This document shows positions 31,787 to 43,496 of a DNA stretch of 64,000 bases, piece by piece; the stretch's first letter is position 1; each line of letters begins with the position of its first letter. The notes beneath the pieces are model-generated. The model was not told where the DNA came from, ran no database searches, and saw only the letters and a program-made list of their open reading frames with translations. Made by a program: the position numbers and the translations under genes. Source of the DNA: Limonium bicolor (taxonomy: Eukaryota > Streptophyta > Magnoliopsida > Caryophyllales > Plumbaginaceae); assembly GCA_023374045.1 (NCBI GenBank), contig CM041776.1, forward strand, positions 143,657,296-143,721,295. The letters are read 5' to 3'.

Positions 31787-33202
31787 CTGGCCTCGATGAG
31801 GGCTCAGGCTCATCGTCCCGGTCCACCATGTGTAGAGTGGGTCCCGTCTTCTGGGTCACCCGTGGGTTCTTGTCCGCCGGCTGCTGCACTTTCCTCTGAC
31901 CGTCAGATCCAGCTCCCTGATCGGTCTTGCCCTTGCCCCTGGTGTCGGGCCTGTAGGCTCTACTAGCAGGGTTCCGGTAACACTCGTATGCCCGGTGTCC
32001 ATACACTCCGCAGAAGTTGCACTCCACCTTGTTTCCCTTACAGTCGAGCCCGGGGTGGTCCTTGTGACACCACCTACAAATGAAGCGTCGCTGGTAGCCA
32101 CCACCGGCTCCCCTCTCAGTCTCAGATCCTGATGATTCACATTGTCAATTCTCATATCTCACACGGTTACTAATTTATTTCTTAACTCATTCAATATCCA
32201 TTTCCTTACCCTTTGGCGCCTTAGAGCGCAGGGGTGTAGCTGCAATAGCGTATGTCAGCTTCAATGGCTCTTCCGAAGCCTTCTCCTTTTCCTCCTTCCC
32301 TTTCGGGTTCTGATTTTTCTGGGCCTGAGGCTGGTACTTTTGTTTCTTGTACCCTCCTTGCCCTTGACTTTCTGAGCTCTTCCCAGCACTCTTCCTCTTT
32401 GCATTCTCCTCGTCCCTCAGCTGGACGGTAATCTCAACCTTAGCAGCGGCATGATAGCACTCCTGCTTTTCCATAATATTAGTCTCACTTATTTCTCATA
32501 ATCTAAATCTTATTCATCACTTACTCAAATCTCAATCATTCTTATTACCTGCAAGGTAGTGTAACTCGTCGGCCCCATGCCGTAGCGGAGTCGATGGCTA
32601 AGCCCGCCATAGAAGCGGTCCACCAAGATCTGGTCAGAATACCCTAGACCCGGCAGAAGACGGAGCAAGGCAGTGAACTCTGAGTAATACTCGTCCACTG
32701 TCATCTTGTCCGACTGCTTAAGCGCATCCAACTGCAAGCGCTTCTTCGTCTGGACATGGGCGGGGTAGTACTTTGCTCGTAGCAAGGTGGTGTACTGCTC
32801 CCAGCCGAACTCTGGATTGGCCACATGCTCGGCCCTCACCAGCTTCCACCAATCGCCCGCCGCCCCCTTCAGGTAGAAAGCAGCTAAGCGCACCTTGATC
32901 CCAGCAGGGACATCAAGGGTCTCGAAGGCGGTCTCCAGCTCGGAGATGTACGCCTCAAGCTTGGCGGGATCGGTCTCCCCCTTAAAATGAGCGGGTCGAA
33001 GGTCTGCAAGACTCTTCACCCAGTTGGGTTCCCTAGGTTGTGGCGGTAGAGGTGGTGCACCCACACCAGGCTGATAGCCCATATGCCCTAAAGCAGCAGC
33101 TACGATCTCTGCGATCGTCTGCCCTCCAGGTATCCCTGAAGTATCCTCACCCCGGCCGCGACCACGGCCTCCTCTAGGGCGTCCTGCCATCTGAACAAGC
33201 AT
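31787..33202 (-). CDS. gag: Gag of Gyp-B, three predicted exons
   Basis: Capsid/nucleocapsid protein. Exon 1 (33202-32549) starts MLVQMAGRPRGGRGRGRG; the Met at 33190 is an equally good start. It carries the retrotransposon Gag domain (FYLKGAAGDWWKLVRAE, WEQYTTLLRAKYYP, SDKMTVDEYYSEF). Exon 2 (32462-32210) has ECYHAAAKVEITVQLRDEE and a Lys/Gln-rich part. Exon 3 (32128-31787) has two zinc knuckles, CRWC-HKDH-PGLDC and CNFC-GVYGH-RAYEC, and a basic tail. Junction phases are 0, 1 and 1. Without splicing each exon runs into a stop within a few codons of its 3' end. No lesion is visible within the exons. Confidence 0.85.
32129..32209 (-). other. Predicted second gag intron, Gyp-B (81 bp)
   Basis: Donor AAAGG|GTAAGG, acceptor GAATCATCAG|GATCTG. 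It splits a Gly codon after base 1, as in Gyp-A 2216-2298. Confidence 0.65.
32463..32548 (-). other. Predicted first gag intron, Gyp-B (86 bp)
   Basis: Donor CTTGCAG|GTAATAAG, acceptor GGAAAAGCAG|GAGTGC, phase 0, AT-rich. It joins TTLQ to ECYHAAAK. In Gyp-A the corresponding point is lost at the LTR insertion. Confidence 0.6.
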
Positions 33203-33391
33203 AACTTACATTAGATTCGTACTCACCACTGTTTTGGTTAGTAAATTTATAACGTCCGTAGACGGTAAAGACAATCCACACTTATTAGTGGTCATCTGAC
33301 TCTACTCACTCTAACTTCTCACACCCTTATCACATCACTTATTCCTTTCTTATATCCTAACTCGGTGGTCACTCAAGTCCGATATTTCTTG
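33203..33391 (-). other. 5' leader of Gyp-B
   Basis: Non-coding sequence between the primer binding site hairpin and the gag start. No further feature recognised. Confidence 0.6.
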
Positions 33392-33419
33392 ATCAGAGCG
33401 TAACTACGCTCTGATACCA
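33392..33419 (-). other. Primer binding site within a perfect palindrome, Gyp-B
   Basis: The minus-strand PBS TGGTATCAGAGC (33408-33419) is five bases from the LTR. It overlaps the inverted repeat ATCAGAGCGTA-(2 bases)-TACGCTCTGAT (33392-33415), 11 of 11 base pairs. The repeat could hide the PBS, dimerise the RNA or prime in cis. Confidence 0.85.
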
Positions 33420-33424
33420 CTTTT

Positions 33425-36400
33425 TGTAACACCCCATCCAAAGCCTATCGTGGTTATCGCAATCTGAACACTTAATCGAATACGTCGCAGCGGAAATAAA
33501 CAACACCTGGACCTCGCCACGGTCTGATCGTTAGAATATACCGGCTTAAACGCTTACAATACTTATCCAAAAATTTATCCAGCTTAAACATCAACATTCA
33601 TAACACCACAACCAACCGAGTACTAGTATTTTACACATGATCCCAAACTTACATCAGTTTAATATAAACAGTCGGGTGCACAGGCGCAACCCGAACTCAA
33701 AATGAATGTCCCGACCTAAGTCTAACCGCTCCTACTCTCGTAGTGCGTCCTCATGGGCCTCTTACCTGCAAGTGTAAAAATAGCCCCCGAGGGGGTCAGC
33801 ACGAATGCTGGTACACCCTCTCATGGCCCCCAAGCTAACGGGGCTACGACGACTAATTGTCGATAGCATGGAAATTGATTACATACACAAGCATAATATG
33901 AAGTGCAATAACAATAACCACAGATGAACATATATAGTTCACAACCAATGAATGACTCAAGCGTTCCCTTAACAAGTGGGTTAGTAACCCCCTCCTTAGT
34001 CCTCATTTCCTTAATCTTAGTTCCTTACCTTACCTTAATCTTAATCTCAATCTTAATCTTAATCTCAGTATACAAACCTTTCCTGGAAGGGATTGGTTGT
34101 AGCTTAATTCGAACCTGGGATTTAGGTGATCCCACCGCACCATCTTAATGCCACCTACTCTGGACGGGAGTCCAGCGTAGCTGAGCCGGCAACCGGCCCT
34201 AGGCAACAAGTCCGAAGACAAGTCCTTAAGCGGAGGGCGGATCTGATTCAGATACCGTCCCCCTTTTTCCTCAGCATGCATGACCGGAGATCGGTCCCGG
34301 GTTTCCTTACTCAAGTTCCAGTTAGTAGACATCTTAAACACCATGTGCTAGCTAAGCCTTATCGGGCATTAACCAACAACCACCAAACTTAACTCTTATT
34401 CTTAACTCAGTAAGTACTAAACCTGGTTAGTAATCATCTCAAGTCTCGCGGGTTAGTGTAAAGATAACACAACACAACGAGAATAAATATAACCGGTTGC
34501 ATGCTTTATCTTGTTTAAGTCATAGCAAGTAAACAGATAGCACACAAGCCGAGGGACACCTCGTTAGCAAGCAGGTCACAAGAAGGATTGTACCGTTCAC
34601 CGTCGATCGTTGTTTGACTAATCTTCTTCGGGGTCCCAATTCACAAACCTAAAACATTCATTCATTTTTAGGTTATTAGTTATTTGCACCTTACTTAACT
34701 CACTTAGTTCCTAAAGATTCCCATTTAATACCCTCTTAAGTCTTTGCCACCTAGCTTACAACCTTAACTTTAAACATTAAAACTATACTTAATCTTAACT
34801 TAATTCCTTAAGTTCTTAGGGTCCCAATCATTACCACCCATCAAAGGTATACCTCTTACCTATCACCATTCTTAGAATTCAAAATATTTTTTTTCTAAGT
34901 GTTAAGGGTCGACCGACCCACCGACCGACCCTACCCTGGGTCGGTCCATTACAGAAACTCTTTCGTCTCTTGAAACCCATTCCGACCGACCCAGAGCGAC
35001 GACCGACCCAACCCTCTGGGTCGGTCCTTACAGAACCATTTTCCTACTTAAACTTGCCCGACCGACCCAAGGCTAAGCCGACCGACCCAAACCCCCTGGG
35101 TCGGTCCAGTCCAGAGGCATTCCGGATGGCTTAACTTGGCCCGACCGACCCAAGACTGGGTCGGACCCTGGGTCGGTCCTCTACAGACCTTCCTCTTAAA
35201 TTGCCTCTTTCAATTCCAAACTCTTCCACAAGTGTCTTATAGGTCCAACACCATCTTGTGTACCTTAAACCCACCTTATAACCTCACCAAACTCATTAAT
35301 CATTCACCAAAATCCATCTTAGTCATTATGCGTTTTCCTTGTGATAATGCTACACTTGTAATGCTTCCTCTAGGTTTCTAGGTGGTGGTTCATACCTAAT
35401 GTAACCACTATGCCAAATGTTTCCTTCACCACTATAACATCATCTCCCGAGCATCTCTCACCACCTAAAACTCTTTTAAGCATTTACTTAATGTTCTTTC
35501 ACAACTTAAACTTCCTTCCTAGTTGTGCACCAACTTTACCTAAGTCCTAAATAACTCAAATACATTTCTCTTGATTCATAAATCTCCCATGGTGATACTA
35601 AGTCATCATAAGTCATTAAAACACCTTAACTTCACCCTTTTCCATCAAGACAACCTATAGAACATTCCTAGTACTTCCTTGATCATTAAATTCCCTTAGA
35701 ATATCTTAAACACTTAAACTCTCCTTAAAATTTTGCCATAGGTTCTCTAGTATATAATACCACCTAACACAGGGTTTCTCCATCAAACAACCAACATCAA
35801 CAAATTCTCACCACAACACCTTAACACCCCATTTACACCAAAGCCACACCACATCATCATATAGTGCTTAAACTTAAAATGCTTGGCACTTAGGCCCTTA
35901 AATGACAATAATCTTAACCACTGAATTTCCACATATATAAGCCTTCAACCTGCGAATACACTCAACAAGGCTCCCATTGAAATAAAATGCTTCTTGTACT
36001 TCACCTTTATATTCTTAAACTATCTCTTTTCTCATTTGCTCCTTAGTCACAAGTTCACAAGAATAGTCATTGTTTCTCCTAGGTTTTATAGCACCTTCCC
36101 AATATAAATCTACACTAAACTCATCATTACCTACATCTCATTCCCTTAAACAACAAAACACCTTAAGGTAAGTAATTACCTTGTTTTCTCACAAGCTTAA
36201 AAGCTTTTCTCCTTAGGTTTTCTTGTTCAATCTCGGTCACCCATGTGATTCTCCTTGCCAATGTTCTAACCAATATCCAATGACTCCAATGAGTACTAGA
36301 TAACACATTAACCCTAAGGAACAAAACCCTAGGTTAAAAATATGCTTTAAGGTATTAATGTGATTATTTTACCTGGTTTCCCAAGACAAACTTGGTATGA

Positions 36401-37466
36401 AGCAAGAAGGACCTCCTCTCTCCTTTGAAGAGTAGAAACAAGCTAGAACAAGGCATAAACATGGAGTCCCATGAGTATATATTTTCGGACATGTGAAGAA
36501 AATGGTGGAAACTAGATTTTCTTACACTTCTTTACCTTAAGAGAATGGAGATGCCAATGGAGTCTCCAAACTTGAATTTCCTCCTCTAATGGTGGTTTGA
36601 CTTGGCACCAAAATGAAGCTCTTGAAGTTTGAAAAGATAGAAAGGAGGAGCTTGAGCTAACTAAGAAGAATATGTATTTTGTTTTGGATTTGGAGTTAAA
36701 TGAGCAAGTGGTGTGCAAGAGAAGATGGAGCTTTCATGGAGTTGAGCTCTACGTGAATGGAGAAGAGAAAGAGAGCAAGAAACCGTGTGAACAGGGAGAA
36801 ATGAAGAAGTGAGGAGAGAGGTAAGTAATGTGATATTTATCTAAAAGGTGAATAGTGTTTTACTTTATAACTTACTTATTTTTGCTTTCTCTTTACTTAG
36901 ATAAGTGTGGTGGTCACACTTAAAAAAAACCGGCCCCCTTAATGAATGAGGGTATTTAGTCTTGTTGACCAATGTCTCACTTATATAGACTTATGTTATA
37001 AACTAGCTTAATTAATTCACTATTCATCAAAAAACAAGGCACATTGTTGTGAAATTTTTGATTTCCCATTGATATAGACCTCAAATGTGATACTATATAG
37101 TAACATATTAATTAAAGAGTAATGATGGACATTTAGCCATTCAAAACTCATTTACAAGAATTTTTCAAAAAACGTGCTTTAAGACTCCTTAAAGCACATT
37201 TTGTGTTTTAACTTGTTTTCAAGCTTGGTTTTCTTTGGTAATTGACTTAAAATGACCATTAGGATATTACCAAGGTCTTAGAACAATATTTGGGTACTCT
37301 CCCAAGTCTCTCCAAGCTTAGAGCGCGTTTTTGTCAAAACTGCTCTTTTGGTGTTTCCTTATATTTTCTTTGATTAGAATGTTTCTTAATGTTTCTAAGG
37401 CATTATTTAGCCTCCTTATATCTTAGTTTATCATTTGAACACCATATCTAAGTTTGGGGTATTTCA
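33425..37466 (-). mobile_element. 5' LTR of Gyp-B
   Basis: 4042 bp, the partner of 13666-17722, bounded by the PBS on one side and the TGTGC duplication (37467-37471) on the other. No supported gene. Confidence 0.92.
34909..35178 (-). repeat. GACCGACCC/GGGTCGGTC inverted-repeat cluster in Gyp-B 5' LTR
   Basis: The same array as 15141-15410, about 2.3-2.55 kb into the LTR in element orientation. Confidence 0.85.
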
Positions 37467-37471
37467 TGTGC

Positions 37472-38920
37472 ACATATAGTTAACGTTGACAACTCACAGG
37501 GAAGCAGTCTTAAAGACCAGGACTTGGCGATCCCCAACCCAACCAACGTCTACTACCCGCGGACACACCGGTTTTATCATAACAAAGGACACTGCGGTCC
37601 ACGGCTCCCCGGGCAGTCACCTTATTTCCTTAGTCACCCACAGACACGCCGGTCTAATGACAAAGGGCTCTGCGGTCCACGGCTCTCTGGGTGATGTCAC
37701 TCGCAGACACACCGGTCTAATGGCGAAGGACTCCACGGTCCACGGCTCTTCGAGTGACGCCTAAATTCCAATTTCCATTCATATCTGTGTCCACTTGTAG
37801 GAAGTTCGAGAATCATTCAACCCCGACGTGGTCAGTGTCAGTGTTGAACTATCTCTCACCTCAATTTGTGTTCGGTTTCCCTTGATCGGACCAGGATCAA
37901 GCTCAACTTCCCACGTCCATTTCAATCAATTAATTGTTTATTCATTTCTAATCTTGTTTCCTCTTGTTACTTGCCACCTTGGTTCTATAGATACACAAGT
38001 CAACTAGGGTAATTAATCTAGTCGTTGGCATATAAGATCATGTATCCTAACCGTGTACCAAGTTCTCTTGACTTATTATTATTCATACAACACCTAGAGT
38101 ATTCTCTTCTACTAGATTACACCATCGGTCTCATGCCGATCCACTCATCGCATTCAAACAGTCGGTTTTATACCGAGTCACAAATCACATAATACGAGCT
38201 TGCTACTCCTTCTATCCAAAATCTCTCATCAGGGCTACAGAAAGTTCTACTTGAATTCTCACATCAGAGCTAACAAGTTAGGTGTGATGTGACTATTGTT
38301 CGCAATGTGCGTAAATAGTCGGAAATAGGGTAGAACAATCTATCTGTACTCCCTTTCCTATTCGCCATAACTAATGCGAATTAAAATATATTATGTTCAT
38401 ACACATAATACATCACAGTATTACTTCAAGTAATATAACACAATCATGACACTTGTACTTACGTACAATAATAGTGTTTGCAGCATGTGTACCATGCGCT
38501 ACGTACTCCAAGTACGGTATGTTTAAGGCGTTCTACCCCCTTAAAAGGATTAACGCCCAGTAATCTACGAATATATCATCTTGAAGTAATAAGTTCAAGA
38601 GTTTCCATCCTGTGGATCTATTCGTGCACTAATGTGTTACATATTTCATTACCCCTTTTTTTTCTAGGGTCGGCTTTAGTCCATCTGGCTATACAGCCTA
38701 TCTCGGTTAGGTGTATGTCTATTTATACGGTTTGATCGGGAGATGTAAACACATCATTTGTTTTCCCCAAACTGCTAGGCTGTCAAACCTATGCAATATA
38801 TGGGCCCACTCGCTCGCAAGCAGTATGCCCAACTACTTTATGGTTAGTTTACCTCTTTTAGGGTAGTAGTTTTATGTCGGTTTCGACTCCGTGACGGTGT
38901 TTCTACACGGCTTCCATAAT
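37472..38920 (-). other. LARD-C interior, middle part
   Basis: Non-coding. At 37558-37760 a unit of about 65 bases (ACACCGGTCTAATG...GCGGTCCACGGCTCT) recurs three times. A PPT-like TACCCCCTTAAAAGG lies near 38535. It ends at the ATAAT duplication of Solo-D (38916-38920). Confidence 0.7.
37558..37760 (+). repeat. Three-unit tandem repeat of about 65 bp
   Basis: Diverged copies of CAGACACACCGGTCTAATG followed by AAGG and CGGTCCACGGCTC. Confidence 0.75.
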
Positions 38921-41900
38921 TGTAACACCCCATCCAACATTAACATATTACAACAACTGCAGCGGAAGAACAACCTCATCACATTACTTAACTTGTTGGT
39001 GTTACACGCCGTTAGCCACCTACGTGGCTAACAAGGCTAATACATACACAATGTACCGGTCTGATGGCTAAATTCCCGAGCAACTATACATTAGTATCCC
39101 TTTCCATTAACAACACAACAACATACACCTTATCAACTATACCGAGTTTTTATAAACTGTTGCCGACAACAATTCGGTCTTACTACACTTACTGTATACA
39201 TACACATAAAAGTTTACCCATGTACAATAACTACCCGTCTACTCTCGAACGGCTTCCAGCACTTCGTACCTGAAATAGGAAAAGAGAGAAAGGGGGGTGG
39301 CCCCAAGGGGCTCAGCACCTTTGCTGGTATGGTAATCCCGCAGCAGCCACATGCTATCGGCCACGCACAACTACTTGTCGTCTTAACATGCGGTTTTGAT
39401 TATATTTAAATCATGCATGTAACAATAAAACACATCACATAACATTTTCGCCTCAATGGCTCAACAACGGATAATATATCCTTACTTAATAAGTCACTCC
39501 TGGTATTCATCATGCCTAGAGTATTCCTCCTCTGATGGAGCTACTTCCTTAATAGACGACACATACCCTTAAGTCGGGTTACCCTTACAAACGCCTCTTA
39601 TCACAAACTGGGAATCATATCCATGATCCACAAACTCCATATTTTACATATAACATACACTACATAACAACACTTAACAACACTTTGCACGTTTCCACGT
39701 GCACAACATAACACCGCAATAGATATTGCATCACAACAAAGATACATAACATAACGGGAATGGTCCTCTCAGGAACCGACCCAAACATTACCAACACACT
39801 GGTGAGCCTAGAGATTTTTGCCAGTCTCATGATAAGCTCGTTACATAACTCGTTACCGTCTCGTTAAATGAACGGTTAACTTAACACAAGGTGTCCCGGA
39901 TATAGTGATCCAAGACACCGAAACAAACATAACAATAGTATGCCCCTGGCCCGACGTGAGTCAGTAATAGCCTTGGTTAAGCTAAAGGGAAGGTTGGGAA
40001 CCAAATTGGAAAACAACCATAACATACAGAGAGGATCGAACCTGCTATGACAACGACCCCCATACTCACACGCGTGGCCGGAACAGACCGGACTCCTCAC
40101 TCCCCCCATTAGCACTTATTAGAAGTTCAACTTTGAACTTTATTAAACAACACAACATTGGGTAAGTCTTGTTAGACATACACAAGGGAAAGAGAGTCAT
40201 ACATTCACATACAACATCACGCACAAACATCACATAACCAATCACGCATAGCCTGGTTAGAACGTTCCTTAAGTCGGAAACGTTGTTACCGGATACCGTT
40301 CTCTTACGTTTACCTAATAGTGGTTAACTAGCCCTTAAGCGCATTAGAGGTTACCGGATCGGCACGTAAACATACATTAACAATAACGACTGTAAACTCG
40401 TTTCATGATTTATATCATAACGTGGCAAACATACAGAAAAACACATTGGCATACAAGCCGGTGTAATCCGGTAGGACACAGGTTTGCAAGAAAAACCATA
40501 CCTGTCACCGGAGTCCACTTTACCACGTCCACTTATGTTCCTCGAGCAATTCTCGAACAACTGTTAACATCACATGGTTTTTATTAACAACAGGGTTTGC
40601 TTGATTATTAAAGTCAATGCTTAATTTTTCCCCGTTAACTTAGTTTACATAACTTAACATTTAACTTGTTTTACTCTCACATTTTAATACAACTTTAGCC
40701 CACTTTATTGTCATTAAAACTCACCTAACATGTCCTTAACATCCTTATAACATCATTACCTACCAATCCCCATCATCACATATCATTTCATAACCTTAAA
40801 CCATGTTTTTGGTCCGACCGACCCACCGACCGACCACAGCTGGGTCGGTCCATTACAGAACCCTTTTACTTCCTTATAATCATGCCCGTCCGACCCACGT
40901 CCGACCCACCATTCTGGGTCGGTCCATGTGCGAACTTTTTCCTTCCTTTGAAACTTGGCCGACCGACCCATGTCCGACCCACCCTTTTGGGTCGGACCAT
41001 TACCGAACACATTACTAACATCTAACAGAGGCTCGACCGACCCAAAACTGGGTCGGCCCCTGGGTCGGTCGCCTTCTATACTTACCCAAACTTTGCCAAT
41101 CTTCACCAAACTTCTCCTAAGGCCTCTTAATGTGTTCTAACATCATTTGGCACTTCAAACACACCCTTAAGATATTCTTAAACACTTCACAAAACTATTT
41201 TTCCTAATTCCTTAAACCTTTACTTATTTCCTTGTAAAATTCCTTAACACTTACAATGTTTTCTCCTTATGATTCTAGGTGGCATTTCACCTATAATGAC
41301 CACAATACCAGGTGTTCCTCTACACCTTATCATTACCTCTCAACTTCTTTTCTTACTAACTAAATCTCCTTTTTCACATCATACCTAAACATCACTTATT
41401 CCTTGACACCAACCTTACCTAAACCTTAACAACTTCTCCAAGACTTTATACATTCACAAAACACCCATTGAATTCCTAGAACTTCCAAGACAACACCTAA
41501 ATCCTTGCATCACTCTTAATCACTTTATTACATGTTTCCCTCTCAAGTAAACATTCATTCACCTTTAATCCTTCCTAGTTCACCAAAACTCACTTACCAC
41601 ACTTAGAACTTCTTACACATTTCCCAAATTTGGCCATAGCTTCTCTAGTATATACCCACATCCAAACACTTAGGTTTTTACCTTATTTCACTCAAGAACA
41701 GAACACCTAAAATCCATCAAACACATCTTTATACACAAACTTCACACATTTTGCACTACATCACAATATAGTGCATAACTTAAATTGCTTGGCACTTAGG
41801 CCCTTAAATAACATGGCTCTTAGGCCCTTAAATTGCATAACCTTAAACACTGAATTTCCCACATAAATAATGCCTTTGACCTGCAAATACATACACCAAA

Positions 41901-43491
41901 ACATATGTTCTTTTACTAGTCTCCTTGAGAACATTTTACTAGGTCACTCACCATTGGCTCCTTAGGTATTTTATCAAGCAAATCAAGCTCATTTTCCTAA
42001 GGCATTAAAACTACATTGAGATAGTTTGTTTACCTCTTTCCTCACAAATTTCTTTCTTGTTTCCTTACAAACCGGTGGGGTACTTGATTCCTTGTCAAGT
42101 TCTATACATTGTACAACAACATAATGAGTATTCAAGCTTTAAGCTTCATCTCATTGTAAACCCTAGTTACATATATTGTTTTAAAACATTAAGGTAATTG
42201 TTTTACCTTGGAATTGGAAGAGAACCTGAATAGTATCAAGAGAGGACTCCTCCTAGCCCTTGGAAGATTCAAATGAAGCTAGAACAAGGCAATATAAGAG
42301 CTCCATTAATGGTGAATTTTCGGACAACAACAAAACATGGAGGAAACATGGATTTTCTTTGAGTTTCCTTACCTTGAAGCAAAGGAGAACAAGAATATGT
42401 GAAAAGATGAGCTCAAGCTCCTCCCATGGTGGTTTCTCTTGGCACCGAAATGGAGGTTTTGAAGTTTTGAAGAGACAGATTGTAGAGCTTGGCTTAACTA
42501 AGAGAATGGTGGTGTGTGTTTGTTTTTGATTTGGACAAGAGAGCAAGATTTGACAAGAGTTCAAAGCTTGAGTTCTAATGGAGGTAGTGGTATTACCGAG
42601 AGAGAATGAAGAAGAGAGGTTGGTGTGGTGTTTGGAACCGTGGGAAATGAAGGAAAGGAAGGGAGAATGAAGATAGAACTTACTTTTTGAAGATATTTAA
42701 GTCTTAAAGCAAATAGTAACTATGAGTCACATTTATTTACTTAACAAGTTAACATACTTGGTGACTCCTCACTACAAAAACCGGCCCCCTTTAATATAAC
42801 AAGGGTATTTTAGTCTTTGTTTGTCAATTTAATTACTTAACATAACATATGTGTTATATACTAGCTTGTAAAAATTACTATTCACAAATACAAGGCACAT
42901 AGAAGTGAAATTTTTGATTTCCCACTAATATGGCCACCCAAATGTGATACTATATAGTACACATGTTAATTAAAGAGTAATGATGGACATTTAGCCATTC
43001 AAAACTCATTTACAAGACAATTTTCAAAAACGTGCTTTAAGACTCCTTAAAGCACATTTTGTGTTTTAACTTGTTTTCAAGCTTGGTTTTCTTTAGTAAT
43101 TGATTTAATATGTTCATTAACATATAAATAGGGTATAGGTATGACCATTAGGCCTTATACACATTTATCCCAAGCTTAGAGCACATTTTTGCTCATATTG
43201 ACTTTAAGGTATTACCTTGTGTTTTATTTGGTTTAACTACCCACCGAAGTTTCTTAAGGACTTATTTAGCCTTATTAAATCATAATTAAATGTTATCAAG
43301 TCTTGGTAGGCTCTTTGGGTCCTAACCAAGTTCACTCATAGCTTGGAGCATGTTTTTGCTCAAACTGTGTCTTAATGCTTTGTTGCATTTATTATGGTTT
43401 AAATTGTTCACTGATGTTACTAAGGCACTTTTTAGCCTTTACATACCATAATTTGATATTTAAACCACATATCAAGGTTTGGGGTATTTCA
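38921..43491 (-). mobile_element. Solo-D: solo LTR related to Gyp-B LTR
   Basis: 4571 bp, TGTAACACCCCATCC...GGGGTATTTCA, flanked directly by the 5-bp duplication ATAAT (38916-38920 and 43492-43496), with no interior. This is the product expected from recombination between the two LTRs of a full element. It shares the GGTCGGTC cluster and several segments with the Gyp-B LTR (for example the stretch around AAAACGTGCTTTAAGACTCC at 43028, also at 17423) but is clearly diverged. Confidence 0.9.
40811..41070 (-). repeat. GACCGACCC/GGGTCGGTC inverted-repeat cluster in Solo-D
   Basis: Four blocks of opposed GACCGACCCA and TGGGTCGGTC words, like those in the Gyp-B LTRs but with different spacers. Confidence 0.85.
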
Positions 43492-43496
43492 ATAAT

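Larger units (their letters stand above)
13666..37466 (-). mobile_element. Gyp-B: AlkB-carrying Ty3/gypsy retrotransposon (interrupted by Cop-E)
   Basis: A complete element of about 14.45 kb once the 9.3 kb Cop-E and its duplication are removed. The LTRs are 13666-17722 (4057 bp) and 33425-37466 (4042 bp), reading TGAAATACCCC...TGTTACA on the minus strand. The perfect 5-bp target duplication TGTGC is at 13661-13665 and 37467-37471. Primer binding site TGGTATCAGAGC (minus, 33408-33419). Order: gag in three predicted exons, AlkB, protease, RT, RNase H, integrase, chromodomain-like tail. Same lineage as Gyp-A but a distinct family: the LTRs share layout, not close sequence. The lesions in the coding region are few: two TGA stops, two single-base shifts and the Cop-E insertion. 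Confidence 0.92.

Noticed and set aside
34030..34344. Frames ending in RLRLRLRL
   Set aside because: Produced by the AATCTTAATCTC microsatellite in the LTR; the matching stretch of the other LTR has it out of frame.
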